A stretch of 64,000 nt of DNA from Archaeoglobaceae archaeon (GTDB lineage Archaea > Halobacteriota > Archaeoglobi > Archaeoglobales > Archaeoglobaceae). Shown one piece after another: positions 22,641-31,495 of the stretch. Within the stretch, counting starts at the first letter, position 1. Each line of letters begins with the position of its first letter. The stretch is taken from contig JALSLC010000033.1 of the NCBI GenBank assembly GCA_026988525.1, positions 1-64,000 on the forward strand, read 5' to 3'. Below the pieces are notes generated by a model that worked only from the letters and a program-made list of their open reading frames with translations, did no database searches and was not told the DNA's origin. The translations under genes were made by a program, and so were the position numbers.

Positions 22641-23893
22641 CAAATAGAGAATTTTTCTTTTAAGTTTTCCATTTTTAGTACGTACTTGTAATCCCCTCTG
22701 ACTATAACTCTGAAAGCATGCTCTATAACCTTTTTGTAGTATTCACATGAGGGGCTTGGTGAAAACAAAGATCCTGTTTCAGAGTAAACTTCCGCAGGGC
22801 ATGGACTACCACAGATATTTCTAATTGGGCATTCGCGACAAATATCTATTTTTTCTACTACTCTTTCTCTAACTCTTTTGAATTTCTCTATTGCAGTATG
22901 CAGATCACCATTATATCTAAATTCCTTCAGACCTATAAACTCACTGCACGGATAAAATCCATCTGTTGTTAGTGCTAAAAACCTTCTTCCAGCTCCACAG
23001 GGTGATACATCGCATTGCAGAACTCTCGCAGATGGAGCCAATATACCCAACAGATAGTTGGCAAAATCTCCAATTACAATTCTTTTACCATTCTTTGTAT
23101 AATTTATAGACTTCTCTACAGCTTTAATAAAGTGTTCAGCAGCATTAATTCTCATACTTCTTCCATTTTCCTGAGTTCCTCTAACCATGTTCATTAACAA
23201 AACTTGAACTTTACCAACGAGAATATCAACTATTTTTTCAAGTTGAGTGTAGTTATAACTGTTTATTGTGGTTATAACGCTCAATCTTTCATAACCTTTT
23301 GCTAATTCAAGGATTTTCATAATTTTATCATAGTGTCCTCTACCCCTTAAAAAGTCCTCTACTCTTTTATCAGGTGAATCAAAAGAAATTCCAAGATTTA
23401 CTTTTTTATGAATAATAAAATTTAAATCTTCTTCGTTTAGCAAAAACCCATTTGTTTGAATTCCAAAGTTTAGTTCTGAATAATTATCTATTGCCTCAAA
23501 CACCAAGTCCTTTGCAATCATTGGTTCTGCTCCATGAAAAATTATCCATTCCACACCTATTTCAGAGAAATAGTTTAACCATTTTTCAAGCTCATCTTTA
23601 CTCATTGTTCTACCATTCTTTCTCCTCTCGTAGGGTATATAGCAGTAAGGGCAGTTTGCGTTACACCTATCGGTGACATTTAAATATATCGTTCTTATTT
23701 TTACTTCAAATCTATGTTTGTTCATTTCATCCAACAGTTCATCTCGAACATCTTTAAATAAATTAAAAACCTCTTTTTCTTCGTTTTCCCCAGCATAAGC
23801 CCAGAAATTTGTTTCTGAGTCAAGATAAATATTCTTTTTAAGGCCAGCTATGTAAATTTTATAAAAATTATCAAAAAGTTTTTCGAACTTCAT
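22637..23893 (-). CDS. SPASM radical SAM peptide-modifying enzyme (CbpB-like)
   Basis: A 418-residue radical SAM enzyme. The cluster motif is C77-x3-C81-x2-C84 (CNANCPYCY) and the SAM motif is HGAEP near 120. The C-terminal SPASM domain has many cysteines: C294, C299, C316, C352, C355, C361, C365 and C383. This layout matches maturases of ribosomally made peptides; I suspect the CbpB group, from memory. A 28-codon ORF ends 5 bases upstream of its ATG and is the likely substrate. No Shine-Dalgarno is seen, which fits translation by re-initiation after that ORF. Confidence 0.85.
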   Translation of the reverse strand: MKFEKLFDNFYKIYIAGLKKNIYLDSETNFWAYAGENEEKEVFNLFKDVRDELLDEMNKHRFEVKIRTIYLNVTDRCNANCPYCYIPYERRKNGRTMSKDELEKWLNYFSEIGVEWIIFHGAEPMIAKDLVFEAIDNYSELNFGIQTNGFLLNEEDLNFIIHKKVNLGISFDSPDKRVEDFLRGRGHYDKIMKILELAKGYERLSVITTINSYNYTQLEKIVDILVGKVQVLLMNMVRGTQENGRSMRINAAEHFIKAVEKSINYTKNGKRIVIGDFANYLLGILAPSARVLQCDVSPCGAGRRFLALTTDGFYPCSEFIGLKEFRYNGDLHTAIEKFKRVRERVVEKIDICRECPIRNICGSPCPAEVYSETGSLFSPSPSCEYYKKVIEHAFRVIVRGDYKYVLKMENLKEKFSIC

Positions 23894-23898
23894 AAGTA

Positions 23899-23985
23899 TT
23901 AAAATGGACTTTCTTCGTTTTGCATTACATAGTGTGTTAAACCACCATCCTCATTCTTTCCACATTCAAATCTGTAGCTGAGCAT
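23899..23985 (-). CDS. Candidate radical-SAM-modified peptide precursor (CbpA-like), 28 residues
   Basis: A tiny ORF, ATG at 23985 to TAA at 23899, stopping 5 bases before the SPASM enzyme start. The peptide has one cysteine in a YRFECGKN context at 4-11, then GGLTHYV at 14-20, and an acidic tail ending SPF. In-frame TAA two codons before the ATG fixes the N-terminus. A TATA-like TAATTATTAAT lies about 27 bases upstream with no Shine-Dalgarno, which fits a leaderless start exactly at this ATG. The composition and abutting position match RiPP precursors of the Cbp type as I recall them. A chance ORF is the alternative. Confidence 0.6.
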   Translation of the reverse strand: MLSYRFECGKNEDGGLTHYVMQNEESPF

Positions 23986-24254
23986 GTAAACTTAGTTGAG
24001 AATATTGAATTAATAATTATCGGTTTGTATTGCTGTTGAGTTTTACTAATTATCTGCCCTCGATACGCTGAGTGTAAAGAAAAATGTGGATTTAAAGGGT
24101 GATGAACTTCAGAAGGACAGATATTTCCAGAGTTTTTAAAATATAATCCTACGATGAAAATAATCAAAAAGGAAGAACATATTTATTCACCCAAAATTCC
24201 TTATCAAAACTTTCATACAAAATCCTTTTTAACTACTTTAGTACATGTTAAACT
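23986..24254. other. Divergent intergenic region with a possible folded element
   Basis: This gap separates the peptide/SPASM pair from the LEA14-like gene. Near its left end is the TATA-like box for the peptide gene (about 24006-24018). On the right, a TATA-like CTTTTTAAC at 24223-24231 serves the LEA14 gene. In between, 24051-24123 can fold: TATCTG-C-CCT pairs with AGG-A-CAGATA, enclosing CTGA-GT paired with AC-T-TCAG. A 76-codon open frame on the minus strand (23937-24167) overlaps the peptide gene; I do not believe it is coding because it lacks a ribosome site and composition like the neighbours. Confidence 0.35.
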
Positions 24255-24701
24255 ATGAGGAAAATAGTGTACTTAATGTTGGTTTTGGCTTTAGGTTCTC
24301 TTGGTTGCATTGGCATAAAAAAACCATCAATACAAGTTGAAAGTGTACAACCATACTCTGTAACGCCCACAAGTGTAGTATTAAACGTCAAAGTTAAAAT
24401 AGACAATCCAAACCCAATAGGGGCTCATTTAACTATGATTGATTTTGATATATACTACTTACAAAACGGAGCATACCACTACCTTGGGCATGGAGTTAAA
24501 AAAGATGTAAGTATAAAAGCTAATGGAGTAACAGAAATAACAATTCCTGTAAAGATAGATGATTTACAAGCAATTAAGTCTTTAGTGGTTTTAGCTAAGA
24601 ATGGGGCAGTAACTCTCAAAGTTAAAGGAACTGCGTACATAGATCTAAAAATAACCAGCTTTGGAATACCATTCGAACAAGTAGAAAAAATAAGTATTTA
24701 A
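24255..24701 (+). CDS. LEA14/WHy-domain lipoprotein
   Basis: A 148-residue secreted lipoprotein: signal peptide with SLGC at 15-18. The rest is one WHy/LEA_2 domain, shown by the hallmark VKIDNPNPIGAHLTMIDFDIYY near 48-70 and the closing KVKGTAYIDLKI. These domains are beta-sandwiches linked to desiccation or stress in plants and archaea; the role here is not known. Likely leaderless. Confidence 0.88.
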   Translation: MRKIVYLMLVLALGSLGCIGIKKPSIQVESVQPYSVTPTSVVLNVKVKIDNPNPIGAHLTMIDFDIYYLQNGAYHYLGHGVKKDVSIKANGVTEITIPVKIDDLQAIKSLVVLAKNGAVTLKVKGTAYIDLKITSFGIPFEQVEKISI

Positions 24702-24705
24702 AAAT

Positions 24706-25701
24706 TTAAATCATAGATTTAACTATTTTTAGCATATCACTGGTATTAATATTCGACAATAATAAAACATGTATTCCATTTTTAATAAAACTACAGTAGT
24801 GCATTCCCAGATAAACTTTAGTCCCATTTACATTTACAGTTTTTATCCCTATTGGAGGTGTAGAATTTTTGTTTGTCTCAGTTATATAAATATAGTTGGT
24901 ATTATTTTTGTATATAGCTTGGAGGGTTTGATATCCATTTGTAGTCACACTAACTTCGTATAGATTTAAGCCATCTGTATATTTTGGTATGAATGGTCTG
25001 AAACTAATATGATTCTCTGCCTGACTAAAATTATCGCAGATATAACTTTTAGAAATATTTACATTTTTCGGAATCGTAAAGTTAAAAACACTATCGTTTA
25101 CGTTGTTAATACTAATGTTTTTGTAATATACAATTAATCTGACGTTTGGTATCAGTTTAGTTTGAGCTGTGTATTCTACTTTTACAGGCAGAAGTTTAGA
25201 ATTGACCCAGAGTTTGTAGGGAGGAGTGTTTTTGGTATTGACTTCAAGAACGTAGCATTTTGTATTATCTATTGTTTGATTTCCTATGTAATTAACTTCA
25301 CAGCTACTTAAATCCGAAAGTATTTTTCTGAAAAACATCTTCTTTATTTTACTTTTATTGTAGAATTTTATTATTTGTATAGTATTCATATTTTTCAAAT
25401 AAATTATTTTATAGGTACCATTTACAACTGCAATATTTCCTGTATTTAAGTCACGTATGTACTCTTTATCCGGTTTTTCAAAAGCATATACATAATTGAG
25501 GTTTGACTTTCTATTCCCTACTATTATATTGACGGTTACATCTGCTTTAAAGGAATTTATTTTTTTATATTTATTTAGAACTTTCTCTATTACGTTTGTC
25601 GTATTATTCAAATTACTCTGCTTGTTTAAGTTAACTTGCTTTTGCTGGCAACCCATCACTAAAACAACTAGTGCAATTAAAATGAATATCACCTTTTTCA
25701 T
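24706..25701 (-). CDS. LolA-like archaeal lipoprotein, second copy
   Basis: Diverged paralogue of the protein at 10332-11342. From the start at 25701 (MKKVIF) it has a signal peptide with lipobox VMGC (C18); the frame opens earlier, at 25764, but that part is not signal-like. Shared strand motifs are AFEKPDKEYIRDL (compare VVKKPDKVWMYDL) and VNDSVFNFTIPKNV (compare VNDSFFNFKIPKGA). Rich in Asn and Thr with several N-x-S/T sites, so probably glycosylated outside the cell. Function unknown. Confidence 0.75.
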   Translation of the reverse strand: MKKVIFILIALVVLVMGCQQKQVNLNKQSNLNNTTNVIEKVLNKYKKINSFKADVTVNIIVGNRKSNLNYVYAFEKPDKEYIRDLNTGNIAVVNGTYKIIYLKNMNTIQIIKFYNKSKIKKMFFRKILSDLSSCEVNYIGNQTIDNTKCYVLEVNTKNTPPYKLWVNSKLLPVKVEYTAQTKLIPNVRLIVYYKNISINNVNDSVFNFTIPKNVNISKSYICDNFSQAENHISFRPFIPKYTDGLNLYEVSVTTNGYQTLQAIYKNNTNYIYITETNKNSTPPIGIKTVNVNGTKVYLGMHYCSFIKNGIHVLLLSNINTSDMLKIVKSMI

Positions 25702-25784
25702 AAAATTTGAGGATACATTATAATATAAGTATTTTCCGAAAATAAAACAATACTTAAAAAACACCCAATCAACAAAGCACTTCT

Positions 25785-26504
25785 ATGAACGTAGGTATAT
25801 ATCAAATGGAGGACAGAGGAAGCATAGAGAAGAATGTAAAAGCAGTAATTAATTGCATCAAAAATTGCTCAGATATAGATGTGATAGCCCTACCTGAATT
25901 TTTTGCCTACCCTCTCGGATTTTTCAAAGAAATGACAGAAAACTTTGGAAAAAATGCTGCTAAGAGAATGTATGAAGAATCCAATTGGATATTTAATGAA
26001 TTAAAGGAAGTTAGCTATAATGCTGCTATCTTAATAGCAGGAAGTTTAATAGAGAAACATAAAGATAAATACTACAACACTTGCTACGTTTTGAATAAAG
26101 GAGAAGTTATAGCCAAGTATAGAAAGATAAACATAATAGATGAGGAAATAAAAGCTGGTATATCTCCCGGTAATAAAATCGTATCTTTCAAAATACACTC
26201 GACTAGAGCGGGAATAATGATATGTGCAGACTGCCTTAAAGATAGTATAGTTAAAAAAGTATGTGAAAACTCAGAAATAGTTTTTTTACCAATATCAATG
26301 ACTTCTCCCGAACATCCTACAGTTGAAGGTCATCCTTTATCTATTAAAGCTGCAAAAAAGTATGGTGTAAAAATAGTAAAAATTTCAAAAACTGCCGTAT
26401 ATTCTGGAAAAAAGTTCGGTGTAAAAAGTGCAGTTATAACTCCAAAAGGAGTTCTATCAGAAGCTGAAAGCGTAGATGAGTGTGTATTAAAAGTTAGCCT
26501 TTAA
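25785..26504 (+). CDS. Carbon-nitrogen hydrolase (nitrilase superfamily)
   Basis: A 239-residue amidase-type enzyme with the Glu-Lys-Cys triad: E in ALPEFF near 44, K in KYRKIN near 111 and C in MICADC near 147. The fold is the alpha-beta-beta-alpha nitrilase sandwich. Omega-amidase, beta-alanine synthase and deaminated-glutathione amidase activities exist in this group; the substrate here cannot be assigned. It converges with and overlaps the NOG1 gene by 11 bases. Confidence 0.88.
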   Translation: MNVGIYQMEDRGSIEKNVKAVINCIKNCSDIDVIALPEFFAYPLGFFKEMTENFGKNAAKRMYEESNWIFNELKEVSYNAAILIAGSLIEKHKDKYYNTCYVLNKGEVIAKYRKINIIDEEIKAGISPGNKIVSFKIHSTRAGIMICADCLKDSIVKKVCENSEIVFLPISMTSPEHPTVEGHPLSIKAAKKYGVKIVKISKTAVYSGKKFGVKSAVITPKGVLSEAESVDECVLKVSL

Positions 26505-27423
26505 TTGTTTTAACAATCTCATCTTTAACTTCTTTAATACCTTCACCACTCACTACTGAAAAAGCTATTCTGTCCCTCTTATCATGCATATCTGCTTTGC
26601 TGTAAACTTCTATTACTTGTTTGCCGAGTTCTTTAACCTCGTTAAGTAATGACATCTGTTTTTCCAGTGAATAACCGCAACTTTCAGTTGGATCTATAAC
26701 AAAGAGTATACAATCAGCTATATACTTTATACAAAGAACTGCCCTTTTTTCGATTTCATTTCTTCTACTTATTGGTCTGTCCAATATACCGGGTGTATCA
26801 ACTATCTGAACTTCTACACCATCATGCTCAAAAATACCAACGTATATTTCCTTAGTCGTAAATGGATAACTCGCAATTTCTGGTTCAACATTTGATATTC
26901 TCGAAACGAGACTTGATTTCCCAACATTGGGATAACCCGCTACAACCACAACTGGTTTGTCACTAAAAACTGGTATTCTTCTCATCAATTTTTTAGCTTC
27001 ATTAAGAGTTTTAAGTTCATTATCAATTTGCTTAACAACAGATGCAACTCTACCATACGTTTCTCTCAAAACTAATTCAGGGCTTCTACCTCCTTTAATT
27101 TGCTTTATACCTTTATTGATTATTTTTTGCACCATGTTATCAGCCCATTTTAGTGCAGCTAAGCTTTTCCTTATCTTTCCTAAACCTATCGTTAGATCTA
27201 TAAGCTCCCTGTAAAACTCTGGCATAGATGTATAACTTGGATGTGCTTTAAGAACGTAATTAAAGTGAGAAGATATTACGTTGGATACTGTAGCCAATTT
27301 ATTAATGGCTTTTTCTCTCCTTTTTCCAGAAACCTTGGATGCTCTTCTAAAAGCTTTATCTAATAATTCATCTGCAGTTAATACAGTAGGCAACTTATGC
27401 AGAATTTCAGCATTGAATTCCAT
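26494..27423 (-). CDS. NOG1-type GTP-binding protein
   Basis: OBG/NOG1 family GTPase of 309 residues. An N-terminal helical domain (1-155) precedes the G domain: G1 GYPNVGKSS near 168, G3 DTPGI near 212, and G4 in a YSKAD context near 268. Eukaryotic NOG1 works in large-subunit ribosome assembly; the archaeal protein is thought to do similar work. Single gene in divergent orientation to the HTH-CBS regulator. Confidence 0.92.
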   Translation of the reverse strand: MEFNAEILHKLPTVLTADELLDKAFRRASKVSGKRREKAINKLATVSNVISSHFNYVLKAHPSYTSMPEFYRELIDLTIGLGKIRKSLAALKWADNMVQKIINKGIKQIKGGRSPELVLRETYGRVASVVKQIDNELKTLNEAKKLMRRIPVFSDKPVVVVAGYPNVGKSSLVSRISNVEPEIASYPFTTKEIYVGIFEHDGVEVQIVDTPGILDRPISRRNEIEKRAVLCIKYIADCILFVIDPTESCGYSLEKQMSLLNEVKELGKQVIEVYSKADMHDKRDRIAFSVVSGEGIKEVKDEIVKTIKG

Positions 27424-27543
27424 TGTAAAATAATTTAATTCAAGGTATTAAAATTAAGTGGTGGTCAAATATTAGCAAACAAAACGAATTAGCAGTGTAA
27501 GATATTTATATGTGTCTGAAAAACAAAAAAAGAGGTGAAATGT

Positions 27544-28443
27544 ATGCTCGAGCTAACCCAAATTCAAAAAGATATATTGTATGCTTTAATAACGCTATAC
27601 AAAAAAACAGGAGGTACTTCAATAAAAGGTGAAAAAATAGCAGAATTGATAAACAGAAATCCGGGAACTGTAAGAAATCAAATGCAGGCTTTAAGAGCTC
27701 TTGGATTGGTAGAGGGCGTACCGGGACCTAAGGGAGGTTACAGACCCACTACAAAAGCCTATGAACTTATGTCAATAACAAAACCTGAGGAATCAGTTAA
27801 AGTACCAATTATTGTAAATAAAAAACCAATAGATGCAAGTGCTGAAGAAATGGATTTTCCATCTTTAAGCCATCCAGAAATTTGTTCTGCAAGAGTAAGA
27901 ATTGTTGGAGATATAAAGACAATAGATCCGGGAAGTGAAGTTATAATTGGACCAACACCAGTTAATGAGCTAATGGTATGGGGAACAGTTATTGGAAGAG
28001 ATGATACTTCAAATTCCATATTAATTAGTATTAAAAAGATATTTGCTCTTCCAAAAGATACTGTAGAAGATCACATGTCCACACCCATTATAACTGTGGA
28101 TGCTGAACAAAGTATCAGAGATGCCACAAAAATACTTGCAAAAAATGAAATACATTGTGCTCCAGTAAAGAAAGGTGATTCCTTTGTGGGTATTATATGC
28201 CTTCTTCAAATTGCAAAAGCCTTAGCAGAGAATAAATTAGATGCACCCGTTAGAGAATATATGATTCCAAAAGTCGTTTTTGTTGAAAAAAGTACAAAAA
28301 TTAGAGAAGCTATGAGAATTATGAGGGAGGAAAATATGAGAATACTTGTTGTAACTGATTCTGGGGAGCCAGTTGGTGTTATAACAGCTCATAAAATATT
28401 AACTGAGTTAAGTCCAGAACAAATAAAGAAGACTACAATATGA
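27544..28443 (+). CDS. HTH transcriptional regulator with two CBS domains
   Basis: Residues 1-65 form a winged helix (LELTQIQKDILYAL, then GEKIAELINRNPGTVRNQMQAL), followed by a linker domain and a pair of CBS domains from about 175 (MSTPIITVDAEQSIRDA; YMIPKVVFVEKSTKIREA). CBS pairs bind adenosine ligands such as AMP or SAM, so this is probably an energy or SAM-responsive regulator. I start at ATG 27544 because AGAGGTGA lies just upstream; the GTG at 27535 is part of that site. The stop overlaps the DUF483 gene (ATGA). Confidence 0.88.
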   Translation: MLELTQIQKDILYALITLYKKTGGTSIKGEKIAELINRNPGTVRNQMQALRALGLVEGVPGPKGGYRPTTKAYELMSITKPEESVKVPIIVNKKPIDASAEEMDFPSLSHPEICSARVRIVGDIKTIDPGSEVIIGPTPVNELMVWGTVIGRDDTSNSILISIKKIFALPKDTVEDHMSTPIITVDAEQSIRDATKILAKNEIHCAPVKKGDSFVGIICLLQIAKALAENKLDAPVREYMIPKVVFVEKSTKIREAMRIMREENMRILVVTDSGEPVGVITAHKILTELSPEQIKKTTI

Positions 28444-29282
28444 GCAGACTTTGCCTTTTTTTTGAAGTTTCTAGAATTATAGCTAATGTGTCAAAATGTA
28501 TTATGTACAATCCATTTCCAGAATTAACGAAGGAAACAGTTAACGAAATATTTACATTTTTTGATCCCAACGATCCATACAGCAAAGTAGAGAAGCTTGA
28601 ATTCGAGCTTTCAAAAAAATTAGAAAAAACAGAAGTATTTGGAGTTGATTTAGTGTACATACCTTTCTTTTATTTGGTGAACAGAATTGTATGTCTCGGA
28701 AAAGTTATAATAACCCCCGAACTTCAATTTTATATATGTAAGCAAGAAGATAAGGAATGGGCTAAAAATCAGCTGAAAAAAATAAGAAAAATAGAAGAAA
28801 ATATATTAAAAAGTGGAAATACGAGTAAAATATACAAGATAAACAAGATAGAAGGAAATTTACTCGGATATCCTAAGTGTTGTGTTGAAAACTTTGTTAG
28901 AAGGAAAAAGCTTAGAAACTCTGGAAAAAGGATTACTTCTCCCGAAGGACTTATTGCTATGGAATTTATTGAGAATGGATATCACACAATTCTTGATTCC
29001 ATATTTCTTAAAAAGGAGAATATAATGAACGTAAAATTACCTTTAACTTTGTTTGCTTTCAACTTTTATCCTTGCAAGCTCAATTGTAAAAGGGCAGAAA
29101 AAATTGGAAATACATGCTTTGAAAAAATGAGTGAAATTGGAATGGAGAAATTATTTAGAGCTGGAATTGTTGCTGTTATGTGCAATGTCCTCTCAATGTG
29201 CATAAAAATGAAAATAGTAGATGGAACAAATAGAACTTACAGTTACTATAGTCCAGAGAAAATTATAAAGCATCTAATTTAA
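28440..29282 (+). CDS. DUF483 family protein
   Basis: A 280-residue archaeal protein with the signature GNLLGYPKCCVENFVRRKK near 141-159, which I associate with DUF483. Further cysteines occur late (YPCKLNCKRAEK near 211-222, and CNVLSMC near 250), so metal or cluster binding is possible. Its ATG overlaps the stop of the HTH-CBS gene, so the two are translated together and may work together. Function unknown. Confidence 0.75.
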   Translation: MSRLCLFFEVSRIIANVSKCIMYNPFPELTKETVNEIFTFFDPNDPYSKVEKLEFELSKKLEKTEVFGVDLVYIPFFYLVNRIVCLGKVIITPELQFYICKQEDKEWAKNQLKKIRKIEENILKSGNTSKIYKINKIEGNLLGYPKCCVENFVRRKKLRNSGKRITSPEGLIAMEFIENGYHTILDSIFLKKENIMNVKLPLTLFAFNFYPCKLNCKRAEKIGNTCFEKMSEIGMEKLFRAGIVAVMCNVLSMCIKMKIVDGTNRTYSYYSPEKIIKHLI

Positions 29283-29593
29283 GGTTCGGCTTTTTCTGTT
29301 TTAGGTAGTGCTTTATTAATTTCATCAAGCAACTCCTCATCGCTCTTGTTAGTAGGATCTATCCCAAGGTCTTTCGCTATTTTTTCAAGTTTCACTCTTC
29401 TTTCCGATTTTGTATATTCGCCCTCTCTATACTTTCTTTCTAACTCAATTAATTCAAGTTCAGCTTCTCTTTTTGCTTTTTCAAATTCTGCAGCACTTCT
29501 ACCAAGATTTCTTGCTAATTCAGGAAGTTTGTTTGCTCCAAATAAAAATACAGCTACTGCAAGTATTATCAACAACTCGTTTGTACCTATCAT
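29279..29593 (-). CDS. tatA: TatA/E-like twin-arginine translocase subunit
   Basis: Short N-terminal membrane segment followed by the FG and amphipathic helix typical of TatA: FLFGANKLPELARNLG at 17-32. Then a charged helical tail to residue 104. GGGTGAT precedes the start. A second Tat gene lies 18 bases upstream on the same strand. No tatC in the window. Confidence 0.92.
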   Translation of the reverse strand: MIGTNELLIILAVAVFLFGANKLPELARNLGRSAAEFEKAKREAELELIELERKYREGEYTKSERRVKLEKIAKDLGIDPTNKSDEELLDEINKALPKTEKAEP

Positions 29594-29611
29594 CTTATAT
29601 CACCCACACAC

Positions 29612-29908
29612 TTACTCAAACTTTTTTCTTTCCTCCAACTTTTTATTAATATTATTATCTTCAAGGCCAACAAAGTTGTGATTCAATTCAGATAACTCAA
29701 GTTTATTTTTTGCCAATTCTTTTAAGTAGTCTCTGTCAATCACTTCCTTCCCATAAAGAAGCTCTATTTCCAATCTTCTTCTTGCAGCTTTGTATTCACC
29801 GTACAATCTACCAAGCATTCTTGCAAACTCTGCCAGCTTATCCGGTCCAAATAACAACAATGCTAACATGAGTATTATTGTTGCTTCGCCCCATCCAACG
29901 TCAAACAT
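29612..29908 (-). CDS. TatA/TatB-like twin-arginine translocase subunit
   Basis: The 98-residue protein opens with MFDVGWGEATIILMLALLLFGPDKLAEFARMLG, of which the FGPDKLAEFARMLG part is the Tat hallmark. The N-terminal MFDVGWGE is more TatB-like than the downstream TatA, which starts with the MIGTNEL pattern. The two may form a TatA-TatB pair. The charged tail is short. First gene of the pair, without a clear Shine-Dalgarno. Confidence 0.88.
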   Translation of the reverse strand: MFDVGWGEATIILMLALLLFGPDKLAEFARMLGRLYGEYKAARRRLEIELLYGKEVIDRDYLKELAKNKLELSELNHNFVGLEDNNINKKLEERKKFE

Positions 29909-30085
29909 TCTTAGATTAGTTTTCAGAAGGGTTAATACATTTTTCGCCTGTTAGTATTTTACCAAATTTGCCTAAATTTCATAAAATATCATAAAATAAG
30001 AGAGAAAAATTTAAAACCTCTCGCCCATCTTTACAGTTTAGAGCCCCTATATAGCCATATATTGGCAAAGTAGGAGGTAGGTAGT

Positions 30086-31495
30086 ATGAAAAACTTAAAA
30101 ATTTTGTTGCCAGTATTGATACTATTAGTAGCTACATTACCCGCAGTAAATGCACAGGAAGTAAAGACTATAAAAATAGGTGTTCTCTGTGATCTATCTG
30201 GTCCACTATCCACCTACGGACATGATATAAAAAATGCCTTAACAATAGCTCAAAAGGATATAGATAATTACTTTAAAGCACATAATGAGCCGTACGTTGT
30301 TAGTTTTGACTTTGAAGATACACAAGTAAATCCAACAATAGCTTTGCAGAAAGTACAAATGTTGAATTCAAAGGGTATAAAACTGATAATAGGTCCAATG
30401 GGCAGCGGAGAAGTTGCCAATATAAAAAATTACGTTACACAAAACAAAATAATAATAATATCTCCTTCTTCAACCGCAATACCACCATTAATAGGATGTA
30501 CAAAGCCAAGTGATAAGAAGTACATATTCAGATTTGTTGCAACCGATGACTTCCAAACAAAAGCAATAGCAAAAGAGCTACAAAGTGCGGGAATAAAAGC
30601 TGTAGTAATAGTTTACGTCGGAAATGCATGGGGTAAAGGATTGTATCAATGTATTGAGCCTAAGCTCAAGGATGAGGGCATTGTAATAAAAGACAGTATA
30701 GCATATGATCAGAATACAGCAGACTTTAGCTCATATATACAGAAAATGGCTAACGATGTAAACCAACTAGTAAAGAAGTATGGAAATGCACACGTTGGTG
30801 TTATAGCATTTAGCTATGAAGAAGTAGCAGATATGCTCTCTCAGATACCAGACAACTCAATACTGTTCAAAGTTACATGGTTTGGCTGTGACGGATGTGC
30901 AGATAGCTCACAAGTTATAAAGGCTGCAAAGAATAAGCCAGTGATAAAAGATGTGGGGTTGTATTCAACTGTATTCGAAGCAAGAGGTCCTGCATTTAAG
31001 AAGCTTGTAGAAGAGTACAAAGAAATGGGTTACAATCACACACCATGCCAGTATGCTCTTAATGCATACGATGCCGCATGGGTGCTGTGCTTGAGTTATG
31101 CACAAGTTATGAAGATGAACAATGGTAAATACAACGCAAGCCTTATGGCTGAAATAATACCAAAAGTTACATTAAACTATAGCAAAGGAGTTTATGGAGT
31201 TAAACCAGTAACAGGCTTCATAAAGCTAAACGAGTGGAATGATAGAGCAAGTGGTAACTATGGTATATACTATGTTACCAAAGCAGATAAGTGGGATATG
31301 GCAGGAAAGTGGTACTACAAGAATGACACAGTTGTATGGTATCACAAGCCAACGCCACCAGTAATAACTGCTACCCCAACCACAACTACAACAACAGAAA
31401 CAACTACAACTCCTGCAAAGAAGAGTCCAGGATTTGAGTTTGTAGTTGCCATAGCAGTTATTGCAACAGCAGCTTTAATAAGAAGGAGGCACTAA
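30086..31495 (+). CDS. livJ: Branched-chain amino acid-type ABC substrate-binding protein with PGF-CTERM anchor
   Basis: A 469-residue LivJ-type periplasmic-binding protein. The signal peptide ends about residue 23 (VNAQE). The body starts IKIGVLCDLSGPLSTYG, the type I fold's ligand-binding start. A Thr-rich linker (around 425-446) leads to a C-terminal SPGFEFVVAIAVIATAALIRRRH-type tail, that is a PGF-CTERM signal: PGF, hydrophobic helix, basic end. This predicts archaeosortase processing and lipid attachment. AGGAGGTAGGT precedes the start. First of three genes. Confidence 0.92.
   Translation: MKNLKILLPVLILLVATLPAVNAQEVKTIKIGVLCDLSGPLSTYGHDIKNALTIAQKDIDNYFKAHNEPYVVSFDFEDTQVNPTIALQKVQMLNSKGIKLIIGPMGSGEVANIKNYVTQNKIIIISPSSTAIPPLIGCTKPSDKKYIFRFVATDDFQTKAIAKELQSAGIKAVVIVYVGNAWGKGLYQCIEPKLKDEGIVIKDSIAYDQNTADFSSYIQKMANDVNQLVKKYGNAHVGVIAFSYEEVADMLSQIPDNSILFKVTWFGCDGCADSSQVIKAAKNKPVIKDVGLYSTVFEARGPAFKKLVEEYKEMGYNHTPCQYALNAYDAAWVLCLSYAQVMKMNNGKYNASLMAEIIPKVTLNYSKGVYGVKPVTGFIKLNEWNDRASGNYGIYYVTKADKWDMAGKWYYKNDTVVWYHKPTPPVITATPTTTTTTETTTTPAKKSPGFEFVVAIAVIATAALIRRRH

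Noticed and set aside
24078-24128. C/D-box small RNA suggested by GTGATGA at 24099-24105
   Set aside because: No CTGA box D follows at the normal distance, so the pattern is incomplete.
23937-24167. 76-codon open frame on the minus strand upstream of the SPASM enzyme
   Set aside because: It overlaps the better-supported 28-codon peptide gene in another frame, has no ribosome site or promoter at a fitting distance and no recognisable composition.
30046-30065. Imperfect palindrome CCTATATAGCCATATATTGG in the livJ leader
   Set aside because: Only five A-T pairs plus two G-C pairs with a mismatch; in such AT-rich DNA this is expected by chance.
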